NCBI GenBank assembly: GCA_903896775.1
Contig: CAITZE010000163.1
Coordinates: forward strand, 1-12,355
Reading direction: 5' to 3'
Source of the DNA: an uncultured bacterium
GTDB taxonomy: Bacteria; Pseudomonadota; Alphaproteobacteria; Rhodospirillales; Rhodospirillaceae
Length of the DNA stretch: 12,355 nt
The translations under genes and the position numbers were made by a program. Below the pieces are notes generated by a model. The model did no database searches. It was not told the DNA's origin and saw nothing but the letters and a program-made list of their open reading frames with translations. Shown piece by piece: positions 1 to 7,945 of the stretch; position 1 is the first letter of the stretch; each line of letters starts with the position of its first letter.

Positions 1-246
1 ACCGTCCGGATAGTCCGTTGTCAGGACAATCAGATCTGTCTCAAGAGCTTTGAACTCCGCGCTCTGCTTTTCAAAGGCGGCGATGATATTATGGTTTAGA
101 GCCGTCTTCAGAGAACCGACGACAAGCAACACAGCCGCGCGGCCGGATTGCATTTCAAGGGAGTAAAGTTTCCCCATGCCGGTGATGCCAAGATAGAACG
201 GGACAAGATCACCCCGCTCTAACGGTTTGGCCGCTTGCTCACTCAT
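1..246 (-). CDS. Redoxin-fold (AhpC/TSA-like) protein lacking cysteine, N-terminal part only
   Basis: An ATG at 246-244 opens a frame that stays open for 82 codons to the window edge, so the C-terminus is missing. The peptide begins MSEQAAKPLERGDLVPFYLG and continues with a GR-AVLLVVGS strand and a later ETDLIVLTTD strand. This is the GD-x-P-x-F / strand / helix / strand layout of a thioredoxin-like redoxin domain. No cysteine occurs in the visible 82 residues: the place where a peroxiredoxin carries its peroxidatic Cys (after the VVGS strand) reads LKTALNHN. It is therefore probably not a classical peroxidase. From family knowledge, degenerate redoxin domains of this kind occur N-terminal to 2OG-Fe(II) oxygenase domains; whether such a domain follows here cannot be seen. 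It lies 124 bases downstream of the TPR/ATP-grasp gene on the same strand, with no strong ribosome binding site. The fold assignment is moderately sure; the function is not known. Confidence 0.6.
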   Translation of the reverse strand, partial: MSEQAAKPLERGDLVPFYLGITGMGKLYSLEMQSGRAAVLLVVGSLKTALNHNIIAAFEKQSAEFKALETDLIVLTTDYPDG

Positions 247-370
247 ATCAAATATCGCTCTTGGGCAGTTCGCGTGAGGCTGACGTGATATCGCGAGAAG
301 ACTGCTCTTGAGAAGACGCACTTTTTCCGATGTTCCTGCGCATAACTCGCGCCAGCCCCGCTTGATTCAA

Positions 371-2122
371 TCAGCTTCGCGAAATGAAACTCGCAGCTTT
401 TCCCAACATGATGTCGAACGCTTTTTTGATTTGCGCGACGTAAGGTTCTTTGTAGGCGAAGACAGCGCTCTCGCCGTGAACAAGCATGGTGGCGTTAACT
501 TCGAAAACTAACATGTTGCCATTCTGATCCAGCGCGCAGTCTATGCCGAAGTAATCCAGCCCAACGATCGTCTGAATTGTCCGCAACGCTTCCATATGGC
601 CGGCATTGAAAACGGCGTGCGGATTTCTAAGGAAGGCTTCTTCTTCCGCACGCATCCAGGCCTGATTGGCCATATCGGTGCGGAAATGATGCACCTTCCA
701 GTGGTCGGCAATGGCGAGATGGTAGGGGAAAAATTGTCCATCGACAAAAATCAGACGGTATTTGCGATAGAAACCATCGGGCGATCTGTAGTCTACATAC
801 TCGGTAATATAATAGGCGGCATCTGGGTGACGTGACGCTAAGGGCGCAATGGCGTCTTCGTCGGCGATTTTTTCAAAGTCATCGCCGCCATGGGCGCCGC
901 TGCGGCGCATCAGAAACGGCAACGTAAACTCTGCCAGAGCTGCGGGCGGAGTGGACGCAGTCAGCGCCGTGCCAGCTAATCGCACGGTTTTGGGCACACG
1001 GCAGAAAGCTATGCCATTCAAACGCGCAGCTATCATTTCCCGTCCGGTGCTTAAGATCTTTTCGGGATGATTGATGACCGGACGTTCGAGACGGACCGCG
1101 AGGTCGGCAGCCAAAGGCCGAACCGCTTTGCATTGATCGGCGTCGCAAATGAGATTGACCACGACATCGCAATGAGCGCGCAGTAATGCAGCATCAGGCG
1201 TCGTATCCGCCATAAGGCCGACAAAGTAAGTGTCGTAACGGGCGCGGTTCACAAGATATTCAATCGGCGTATTGGCCGTGCCCGGCGCCGTTAGCAGAAG
1301 AACAGAGAAATCGGGGCGGCGTTTTGCCGCCGGCCATTTTCCCGAAGGCCGTAAGCGTTGGGCATGGCGGAAGTGCGCGTCGGCTTCATCGTTCCTGTCC
1401 TGGCCCTGGAGGATGTTTCCGATGGCGATATAAGCCTCGGCATCATTGGGGCGTAGTGTAAGCGTCTGCCGATAAGCGGCGATCGCTTCGCTCTGTTGCC
1501 CGCAAGCGCGTAATGCGTTGCCCAGATTAGAATGACTCTCTCGGACGCGCGGACCTGCGGTAATGGCTTGCCGGCTCACGATCGCGGCTTCCGCGGGCTG
1601 TCCTAATTTTACGAAAAGTGTACTCAGATTGTTGAGGCACTCGATAAACGCGGGTCTCAATGCGAGAGCGTGTCTGTACGCTGCTACCGCCTCCTGATTT
1701 CGCCCAAGTTTCTCAAATAGATTGCCGAGGTTGTAATGGGCCTCGGTGTAGGTCTCGCGCGTAGCAGTGGCGGCACGGAAGGCAGCAATGGCCTCGTCGG
1801 TGCAATCGAGAGCTGTCAGGGCATTGCCAAGATTGTTATGGGCCTCAGCTAAGCTTGGCAAAAGCGCAATGGCCTGGCGATAACAAGCGGCCGCCTTGTC
1901 TGCCTGCGCCATGAGTAAGTAACTATTGCCGAGGAGATAATGGGCTTCGGCCGAACGCGGATTGCCGGCAAGCACCGCTTTCGCTGCTATGGCCGACGTA
2001 TTGTAATCACCGCGGCTAAGGCTAATGGCCGCTTGTGCCAATAGCGCGCGATGATCCGCTTTAAGTCTCGATGCCATAGCTTGCGGGCGGGCCTCGGCGG
2101 TGCGGCGTGCTTTACGATTCAT
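371..2122 (-). CDS. TPR-repeat protein with C-terminal ATP-grasp-like domain (paralog A)
   Basis: This 583-residue protein has two parts. Residues about 24-261 hold roughly seven 34-residue tetratricopeptide repeats with clear AEAHxxLGN and EAIAAYRxAL signatures, a protein- or peptide-binding scaffold. Residues about 270-583 form an alpha/beta region whose last 230 residues resemble an ATP-grasp ligase: RRSGAHGG (406-413) as nucleotide-binding loop, FYRKYRLIFVDG (451-462), and GIDC...FEVNATM (526-546), with Asp528, Glu541 and Asn543 in the usual Mg-ATP positions. The lysine usual in the first motif is replaced by Arg. No signal peptide or membrane segment is visible, so it is probably cytoplasmic. 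The ATG (2122-2120) overlaps the stop of the upstream paralog as ATGA, implying translational coupling. By ATP-grasp family knowledge it may join a carboxylate to an amine or similar nucleophile, with the TPRs choosing the substrate. The actual substrate is unknown; a glycan or surface-protein role is inferred from the neighbours. Confidence 0.85.
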   Translation of the reverse strand: MNRKARRTAEARPQAMASRLKADHRALLAQAAISLSRGDYNTSAIAAKAVLAGNPRSAEAHYLLGNSYLLMAQADKAAACYRQAIALLPSLAEAHNNLGNALTALDCTDEAIAAFRAATATRETYTEAHYNLGNLFEKLGRNQEAVAAYRHALALRPAFIECLNNLSTLFVKLGQPAEAAIVSRQAITAGPRVRESHSNLGNALRACGQQSEAIAAYRQTLTLRPNDAEAYIAIGNILQGQDRNDEADAHFRHAQRLRPSGKWPAAKRRPDFSVLLLTAPGTANTPIEYLVNRARYDTYFVGLMADTTPDAALLRAHCDVVVNLICDADQCKAVRPLAADLAVRLERPVINHPEKILSTGREMIAARLNGIAFCRVPKTVRLAGTALTASTPPAALAEFTLPFLMRRSGAHGGDDFEKIADEDAIAPLASRHPDAAYYITEYVDYRSPDGFYRKYRLIFVDGQFFPYHLAIADHWKVHHFRTDMANQAWMRAEEEAFLRNPHAVFNAGHMEALRTIQTIVGLDYFGIDCALDQNGNMLVFEVNATMLVHGESAVFAYKEPYVAQIKKAFDIMLGKAASFISRS

Positions 2123-3810
2123 AAATGCCCACGGATCATCTGATCCATAGCCTGGGCGATGCGCGGCACGTAAAGGTGCTTGTACGGAAAGGTCTCAATC
2201 GGGTCGTTAAGATGGGCAAGCATGGCTGCATTGGCTTCAAACACCAAAAGCTTGCCGTCCTGCGCAATCGAACAATCGATGCCGGCGTAATCGAGATCCA
2301 AAGCTTTGGCGACGGCTTGAAGCGCGTTATCTAGAGGCCCTGAGAATATTTGCCGATAATCGGCCAGAAACTTCTCTTCCTCCGCGCGCATCCATGCGCT
2401 TGCGGCCATATCGGTGCGGAAATAATGCACCAGCCAGTTTCTCGAGATGGCCAAATGATATGGGTAGATTTGGCGATCAACAAAGATGAAGCGGTATTTG
2501 CGGAAATACCCATCTTCGTTCTGATAGTCGCAATAGGGCGTGACATAGTAAGCGGGATGCGGCGCAGCCTTCAGGTAAGCGCTTAAAGCTTCTGCGTGAT
2601 CAATCCGCACAAAATGTTTTCCGCCGTGAAACCCGCAAGGGCGAACCAGGAGCGGTGGATCGAAGACTGTGCTGGTTTCGGCGATCCCAGTGAGATCTGG
2701 CACGGTCGCGCGGCGGGTGACGGGGATAGCCACGTGAGGAATGCCTGAGAGTATCGCAGGCAAAAGATTGCGCCGCGTACGCTGGAATATTTCGCCGGGA
2801 GAATTCAGAACCGGCTGCGCAATGCCTTCACACAGCGCTTGGGCTTCCTGCATGAACGGTCCGGCGCGGTCGGGGTCGGCAATAGTGTTGAAGACGATGT
2901 CGAACGGTGGAAGAGCTTCCAGGAACGCCGCCCGCGCGTCTTCACTATCGTCGGGTAGAAAAGCGTAAGTGATGTCGTAGCGGCGGTTATCGAAAATAAA
3001 ATCGGTTCTGATGTTGCACAAGCTCGGTGCCCTGATCAGCAGCACACGGGCCAGCGCGCGTGGTCCCGTGCACGGTCTCACGACCGTAGGCAGGCGGCGT
3101 GCGTATTCCAGAGCGTAGACTTCGGCTTCGTCTAGGCGGTGAACTTCCGCCAGCGTTGCCGACAACATTGAATAGGCGTCGCTAAAGCCATCATCCAATG
3201 CCAACGTCTGGCGATAAGCTGCTTCCGCCAGATCGAACCGCTCTGTGTCGAAGTAGACGGTGCCCAAGTTGTAGGCGGGCAGCGCCCAGGCCGGCGCGAG
3301 CCCGGTTGCTTTGGAAAACGCCGCGATCGCTTCCGGGAAACGGCCACTGCGTTGTAGCGACGCGCCCAAGTCGTTCCAGGTCGGCGGATCGCTCGCGCTG
3401 ATCGCGATGGCTCTCTCGAACCAGTTGATGGCTTCAATATCGTCGTTTTTGGATTGGCGAATTTTGCCCAAGGTATGCAGCCCGACTGCATTGTTCGGGG
3501 CGGCGCTGACATATCGACGGAGAAGTTCTTCGGCCTCGTCGCGTTCGGTGCCTTGCGACAGCATGAACCCCAACAAAAGCCAGATATCGATGCGTTCGGG
3601 CTGCAAGGCATAAGCTTCGCGGCAGGCCTGAATTGCTTCCGTTGGTTGTCCAGTGCGATAAAGCGTCGAAGCAAGCCCGAGCAAACGCGAGGCCTGTGAG
3701 ACCGGCGCAGTGGAATCCACGGCGATGTCTTCCAGCTTAATTGACGCTGATGCGAGGTTTGAGTTTTGCACGGTTACAATACAAATCGACCCGGCAAGCA
3801 CCACGGGCAC
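2119..3810 (-). CDS. TPR-repeat protein with C-terminal ATP-grasp-like domain (paralog B)
   Basis: This 563-residue protein is a diverged sister of the gene just downstream. Residues about 40-245 hold about six TPR units (for example EAIAAFSKATGLAP). Residues about 250-563 hold the same ATP-grasp-like region: VRPCGFHGG (389-397), YFRKYRFIFVD (435-445), PYHLAI (450-455), FRTDMA (464-469), AWMRAEEE (472-479) and a metal/ATP site with Asp512, Glu525 and Asn527. The usual first-motif lysine is again Arg (390). The only start before an in-frame TAA at about 3861 is GTG at 3810. It has only a weak AGAGAG 12 bases upstream, and the next in-frame GTG (codon 14) is also possible, so the N-terminus is uncertain. 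The slightly hydrophobic first 14 residues do not make a convincing signal peptide. Its stop overlaps the next ATG. Together the two proteins could act as a heterodimer or in successive steps, which is inference. Confidence 0.85.
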   Translation of the reverse strand: MPVVLAGSICIVTVQNSNLASASIKLEDIAVDSTAPVSQASRLLGLASTLYRTGQPTEAIQACREAYALQPERIDIWLLLGFMLSQGTERDEAEELLRRYVSAAPNNAVGLHTLGKIRQSKNDDIEAINWFERAIAISASDPPTWNDLGASLQRSGRFPEAIAAFSKATGLAPAWALPAYNLGTVYFDTERFDLAEAAYRQTLALDDGFSDAYSMLSATLAEVHRLDEAEVYALEYARRLPTVVRPCTGPRALARVLLIRAPSLCNIRTDFIFDNRRYDITYAFLPDDSEDARAAFLEALPPFDIVFNTIADPDRAGPFMQEAQALCEGIAQPVLNSPGEIFQRTRRNLLPAILSGIPHVAIPVTRRATVPDLTGIAETSTVFDPPLLVRPCGFHGGKHFVRIDHAEALSAYLKAAPHPAYYVTPYCDYQNEDGYFRKYRFIFVDRQIYPYHLAISRNWLVHYFRTDMAASAWMRAEEEKFLADYRQIFSGPLDNALQAVAKALDLDYAGIDCSIAQDGKLLVFEANAAMLAHLNDPIETFPYKHLYVPRIAQAMDQMIRGHL

Positions 3811-3845
3811 AGTGCCACCATACTCTCTAAAACGTAGTGCAGAGG

Positions 3846-3871
3846 ATTATCCTGCGCGTGTGGCGGATAAT
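3846..3871. repeat. Short inverted repeat ahead of the TPR/ATP-grasp pair
   Basis: ATTATCC at 3846-3852 and its exact complement GGATAAT at 3865-3871 flank a 12-base spacer. It lies 36 bases upstream of the GTG start of paralog B, in the 123-base gap after the glycosyltransferase stop. There is no T tract, so it is not a convincing terminator. It could be an operator or a weak hairpin; a 7-bp arm can arise by chance. Confidence 0.25.
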
Positions 3872-3933
3872 GTCGAACAGCAGCGCTTTGACGTCAGATT
3901 GCGCTCAGACGATCAACAGGTGTGCGTTTCTGT

Positions 3934-5052
3934 TTAGCTCACCAGCGTCGGCCACGCGTACGCGGTGGCGTTATGTGTGCCGAACGCGACGTCGACAATA
4001 TAGCGCGCAATGATTTGCTCGTTGAAAAGCTCATGATAGCGCCGGCGTCCGGCGGCAGCGATGCGCTGTCGCTGTGCGTCGTCACTGAGCACAAGGCGCA
4101 ACTTCTCAATCATTTCGGGGATAGATGTGTAAAACAAAATCTGTTCGTCGGAGAAAAGCGCGTCATATCCGCTCGCGCGCTCCATCATGACGGCTTGGCC
4201 GTTGCCGATCAGATGCGCCATGCGATCCGACGAGTAAAGCAGCACGTTGTTCCGCCGGCTGATGTTGAGGCCGACGGCTGCGGACTCTAGCGCGGTCTGA
4301 TAGGCGCCGCCGGCCAATGTCGGTCGCCCCAGCAGTCCGCCAAGCTGCGGCTTGAGTTGCGGCAGCTCTTTCTGCAGCAGCCGGATAAAATCTTCCATAT
4401 GCCAGGGTGTGCCGCAAATCTCGCGCAAGGGGCGGCCGGGATTGGTACAGCAATAAAAAATGTCGTAGGCCAAATTCGCACGTTCGTGGTTGCGGCCGCA
4501 TTCGATGGAACTGTCGACGGGGTTCGGCAAAAACCCTAGGACACGCCCCGGTGCGTGCAGAGCGTGCAGCAAGGGTCCTGCGGTGGATATGAAAGTGGCA
4601 TCAACCACATCGAACTTGCTTTGAATGCGTCCGACGTTTTCCGCTTCGAACAGCGGATCGACATTCCACTGCACGACACGCATATCCGGATTGAAGCTCC
4701 GGATGTCGGCCACCGTTTCGCTATCGATGACATCGGCGTGACCGAGGATCAGCAGGTCAGGTCGCACCGATTGGCAGAAATCGCGCAAGACTTTGCGGGC
4801 CTTGCCTTTGCCGAGAGCTTTGTTTCCAAAGATCGAGTGGGCGCGCGCAACGTCGCGGTCGCAGAAATTGAGCACATGGTGACCGTTCCGGATCAAACCA
4901 TTGCTGATTTTCGGCGCCACGCTGTGTTGAAAGGCGCCCTTGGCCCGCACCACGAAGTTAGCGGCGTGCACGATGCGCAATGTGCGGTTCAACATGTGCG
5001 GTTCAACGTCTTTGAGCCTTGTCTCTGTGGCAATGCGGCGCGAACTTAGCAC
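3934..5052 (-). CDS. GT-B fold glycosyltransferase, CgeB-like (Glyco_trans_1_2 type)
   Basis: The frame encodes up to 372 residues. The N-terminal half alternates strands and helices of a Rossmann fold (RIVHAANFV, PDLLILGHADVID, MRVVQWNVDP). The C-terminal half carries the pattern of CgeB/spore-maturation-like transferases: LNISRRNN (262-269), YSSDRMAHLIGNGQAVMME (273-291), a YDALFSD/FYTSIPEM stretch (296-314) and a closing GRRRYHELFNEQIIARYI helix (335-352). It should move a sugar from a nucleotide donor onto a surface glycan or protein at the cytoplasmic face; donor and acceptor cannot be read. Two starts compete: GTG at 5052 and ATG at 4995 (codon 20). The ATG falls just before the first core strand, so it is the likelier start, giving 353 residues. 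Neither has a strong ribosome binding site. A perfect 14-bp tandem duplication lies exactly at this ATG. The gene follows the O-antigen ligase-like gene by 22 bases (or 79 from the ATG). Confidence 0.82.
   Translation of the reverse strand: MLSSRRIATETRLKDVEPHMLNRTLRIVHAANFVVRAKGAFQHSVAPKISNGLIRNGHHVLNFCDRDVARAHSIFGNKALGKGKARKVLRDFCQSVRPDLLILGHADVIDSETVADIRSFNPDMRVVQWNVDPLFEAENVGRIQSKFDVVDATFISTAGPLLHALHAPGRVLGFLPNPVDSSIECGRNHERANLAYDIFYCCTNPGRPLREICGTPWHMEDFIRLLQKELPQLKPQLGGLLGRPTLAGGAYQTALESAAVGLNISRRNNVLLYSSDRMAHLIGNGQAVMMERASGYDALFSDEQILFYTSIPEMIEKLRLVLSDDAQRQRIAAAGRRRYHELFNEQIIARYIVDVAFGTHNATAYAWPTLVS
4980..5007. repeat. Perfect 14-bp tandem duplication at the start of the CgeB-like glycosyltransferase
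   Basis: Two adjacent identical copies of ATGTGCGGTTCAAC (+ strand) occupy 4980-4993 and 4994-5007. On the coding (-) strand the likely ATG start (4995-4993) is made by the junction: AT from the end of the first-read copy and G from the second. Because 14 is not a multiple of three, the two copies are read in different frames (VEPHM, then LNRTL). Confidence 0.9.
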
Positions 5053-5074
5053 GGCGCTATTGCGTGGACGAGTT

Positions 5075-6250
5075 TCAACTTAGTGGAGTAGTGGGTGCTT
5101 CCCGGCGGCTTGCCCAATAGATCGCCGCAATACTCAAACCCACCGGCAGCCAGAAAATATACCAGAGTGGCGCAGGCCCCTTGGTGATTTGCCCGACGTC
5201 GGTCAGGCTTCCTATCAGAATGTCCACCCAGAGCGCTAAGAGGACAACGCGCTCCGGCGCAGATCGCAGACGTATAACGCCCCATAAAATCATCGCCAAC
5301 AGCAGGGCCAACAAAAGGAAACCCACTACACCGCTGTAAAACAGCGCGGAGAAATAAAGACTGTGCGGAAACGGGATGTCGGCCATGCCAAAATCCGCGG
5401 CGAGGCCATGGCCGAAAAGCGGGCGTTCGGCGATGCGGTCAATGGTGTAGCGCCAAATCGACAAACGGTAGGACGTGCCGCGCACTGTCAGCAGGTCATA
5501 AAAGCGCGCGACAGTTGAAGAAAAAAAGAATACGGCGGTGCCGGCTATCAGCATGGTGCCGCCCAACACCGCCAGCAACCGCTTTCCCGAAAGCTGCGAC
5601 AACAGAATCAAAGTCGCGAGGCTCGCGGCGACAAGCGGACCACGGCTGAACGTGAGCAGGATAAAAGCAAATAGCACTGCGCATGCTGCGCCATATAGGG
5701 CGCGGTGTTGCTTCTCTTCCACCCATCGCCCCAGCGCCAGTACATAACAAACGCCGATCACCATGGCGCCCAGAACCTGCTGGCGGGTTTCGGCCCAGCC
5801 AGCAAGGCGATTGGCGAGGTCGACGCCTGACATCAAAAACCGCACGATAGAGAAAGCGGCGTTGAGCGCACCTCCAACAATCAAGACGGTGCCGATGCTG
5901 CGCGATACGCGCGGACTCTCGTTGAGTGCGAGAAGTAAGGCGGCCAAAAACAGAAAGGTGCACAGCGCTTCTTGGAAAAACTTATAGACGTGGCCGGCAC
6001 TAGAGGTGTCGCCCCAGACTAAGGTGAGCGCGGACCATGTGATGAAAGCGAAAGCAACAGCGACGATTGAATCGATTCTGACCGGCCGGCGACGCCAGAG
6101 ATGTAGCAGTGTCAGCGGTATAACGCCGATATAGAAAAGTAGCGCCCATACAGGTTGCGGCGCTAAGACAAAGCCGCTTGCGAGCCAAATGATCAAGGGA
6201 TTGGCAAGGGCGGGCGGGTTCGCCGCGAAATCCTTTACACGTTGGAGCAT
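5075..6250 (-). CDS. O-antigen ligase / polymerase-like membrane protein (WaaL/Wzy family)
   Basis: This 391-residue polytopic membrane protein has about ten to twelve hydrophobic segments and the layout of the O-antigen ligase/Wzy_C family. A cytoplasmic-side TFSRGPLVA motif (200-208) is followed by a long periplasmic loop with RGTSYRLSIW (257-266), ERPLFGHG (275-282) and PHS (295-297). The Arg and His in such loops are the residues known to matter in WaaL and Wzy. It should act in the inner membrane, transferring or polymerising undecaprenyl-linked glycan on the periplasmic face. Whether it is the LPS O-antigen ligase, a polymerase or a protein O-oligosaccharyltransferase cannot be told from sequence alone. 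The ATG at 6250 has a GAGG about 12 bases upstream, so the site is weak. The gene lies 84 bases after the GT-C-like gene and 22 before the glycosyltransferase frame, consistent with one polysaccharide operon. Length is normal for the family. Confidence 0.85.
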   Translation of the reverse strand: MLQRVKDFAANPPALANPLIIWLASGFVLAPQPVWALLFYIGVIPLTLLHLWRRRPVRIDSIVAVAFAFITWSALTLVWGDTSSAGHVYKFFQEALCTFLFLAALLLALNESPRVSRSIGTVLIVGGALNAAFSIVRFLMSGVDLANRLAGWAETRQQVLGAMVIGVCYVLALGRWVEEKQHRALYGAACAVLFAFILLTFSRGPLVAASLATLILLSQLSGKRLLAVLGGTMLIAGTAVFFFSSTVARFYDLLTVRGTSYRLSIWRYTIDRIAERPLFGHGLAADFGMADIPFPHSLYFSALFYSGVVGFLLLALLLAMILWGVIRLRSAPERVVLLALWVDILIGSLTDVGQITKGPAPLWYIFWLPVGLSIAAIYWASRREAPTTPLS

Positions 6251-6334
6251 GGATCGCTCGGCCTCGATCTGCTCGGTGATGTCACGGTCCCGTCGCTATG
6301 GCTTGGTATTATTGTGCGCTGAAAATATAGCACC

Positions 6335-7945
6335 CTAGGTGGGGATCCAATCACTTTCGGGAGTCGTGAATTTGTGCAGCAATTGGCGGGCGAGCCAGAT
6401 AGCGCAAAGCGCGCCCCCGGCAAATCCAATCCCTCCAAGAACTGGCCAAGCGATCACATCCAGGCGCGCGACAAGTGTTGAGGCTTGATCGAGGCAGAAC
6501 ATCGACCCTGAGAAGGCGTAGAGCTTATCATCGCTCTTGGTGGCGCAGCCGGTGAAGAGTGCGAATTGCGACCATAACGCCGCAACTTGAAATGCGACGG
6601 CATAAATCACCAGACTCACAAAAACGAAGCGTTGGCGCCCCGCGCGCAAGATTGCTGCTGCGCCCATCCCCAAAGCCGGAGCGATCCACGGCATGAGAAT
6701 GTGCAGATAGTGTCCCCCCGTTATGCCGTTACCGGTCAGCGCAATGCCGACCAGAATATGCCAGAAAAATCCCGCGCCAAAAAATGCCAGGAGAAAAACC
6801 GGCAACCATGCAATGTCGTCCAGCGCCCGCGCCCGTAATTGCATCGCATAGACTACGCCGGTCCAGATCAGCAGAAGCATCAGCGGAATTTGCCAAAGTG
6901 CCGCCATGTGGACCAGCGACCACGTGCCGCTCCAAACCCATGTCGCAAAAACCACAGCCAAAGCGCGCAACATCGCGACTGCCGAGAAGTTGTGCTGCAG
7001 TCCCACCCATAGGCCGCCCTGCTGGGCGAGGCGCGCTGCTTCCGCGCCAGCGCTTGTGTTGCCGCCAGCGAACGCGTCATGCAGATACCAACCGCCGCCG
7101 AGGATAAGGGCTGGAAGCAGGGCGAGCATCAAATCGCGCAGCGTTTGTACTTGCCCATTTCCGCGCTTAGCCCATGCGCGTACGGCCAGGAATGCCGCCA
7201 CGGCCATTGTCACGGGAATGAATAAAGCCTTCGTCAGTAATCCGAGCGCGAGGCAAAAACCCAGTGCGAGAAACCATCGCGCGCCCTCGTTGGACCGCAA
7301 AGCGCGCATGAGACAAAAAGCCGATGCACCCGCAAGCCAGAGGCAAAGTGAGTCATTGCCGAGGCGCGCGAATTCGGGGAAGAACATTGGCAACATGATT
7401 GGGTAGAGCGCGAAACCGAGCATCGCGCTTTGCGAGCGTTGATCGCGCGCGGCTGCGAGGCCGAATAAAACGCCGCCCGCTGCGAGAAGGAAAGAGGCCG
7501 CGCGCAAAACCAAGAGTTCGCTGACAAGCGACAAACCGTTCGTGATCTTCAAGACCGGTTCGAGCAGCAGATAATAAAGTGGCGGATGTTGCGTCTCCCA
7601 ATTGGGAGCGGTGCTGGACTCATAAGTAGGCCGTGGCCGCGGGCTGCGATAGGTCTGCCGGAAATCTTCCGTACGTGCGGGATCGGCAAAAAATTTGGCA
7701 TAAGTCAGGCCCGTATCGAATGGTGGACTGAATGAGCCATAAGGTAGCGGTCCGCTATAGTTCGCGACATCTTGCGGCAGAAAACTACGACCTTCGTGCG
7801 GCAAGGTGCCGACATCGGCGATTTCACGCAGGCTTGCGTAGTGGGCGGTTTCGTCAAAGCCCTCATAGGGCGGCAAAATGGCAAGATGCCCAAGGCCGAG
7901 CAACGTCAGCGCTATTATATAGGTGATGACTAATGCGCGATTCAT
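6335..7945 (-). CDS. GT-C-type polytopic membrane protein (GT39/DUF2142-like)
   Basis: This 536-residue protein has a first membrane helix at about residues 5-25, then a large periplasmic loop (26-118), then about ten further hydrophobic helices. Right after the first helix comes PPYEGFDETAH (25-35). Glu28, Asp31, Glu32 and His35 fit the acidic motif of GT-C glycosyltransferases, which use polyprenyl-phosphate sugars as donors. QHPPLYYLL (119-127) matches the conserved loop motif seen in GT39 and DUF2142 membrane proteins. The likely role is adding a sugar to a lipid-linked glycan or lipid A on the periplasmic side. Donor and acceptor are unknown, and no exact subfamily can be assigned. The ATG at 7945 has a strong ribosome binding site, GGGGGAG (7950-7956) with a 4-base spacer, so the start is firm. 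It is the first gene of the leftward run and is divergent from the RNase D gene. Confidence 0.8.
   Translation of the reverse strand: MNRALVITYIIALTLLGLGHLAILPPYEGFDETAHYASLREIADVGTLPHEGRSFLPQDVANYSGPLPYGSFSPPFDTGLTYAKFFADPARTEDFRQTYRSPRPRPTYESSTAPNWETQHPPLYYLLLEPVLKITNGLSLVSELLVLRAASFLLAAGGVLFGLAAARDQRSQSAMLGFALYPIMLPMFFPEFARLGNDSLCLWLAGASAFCLMRALRSNEGARWFLALGFCLALGLLTKALFIPVTMAVAAFLAVRAWAKRGNGQVQTLRDLMLALLPALILGGGWYLHDAFAGGNTSAGAEAARLAQQGGLWVGLQHNFSAVAMLRALAVVFATWVWSGTWSLVHMAALWQIPLMLLLIWTGVVYAMQLRARALDDIAWLPVFLLAFFGAGFFWHILVGIALTGNGITGGHYLHILMPWIAPALGMGAAAILRAGRQRFVFVSLVIYAVAFQVAALWSQFALFTGCATKSDDKLYAFSGSMFCLDQASTLVARLDVIAWPVLGGIGFAGGALCAIWLARQLLHKFTTPESDWIPT

Noticed and set aside
308..511. 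67-codon + strand frame near the left end
   Set aside because: It overlaps the end of the paralog A gene on the opposite strand and shows no domain or start signal.
3132..3674. 180-codon - strand frame inside the TPR/ATP-grasp gene
   Set aside because: It is a shifted reading of the paralog B TPR region, rich in Arg/Pro/Ser with no domain; the true frame is unambiguous.
3772..3810. Signal peptide at the N-terminus of paralog B
   Set aside because: The first 14 residues are mildly hydrophobic but lack a charged start, a long enough core and a cleavage motif, and the GTG start itself is uncertain.
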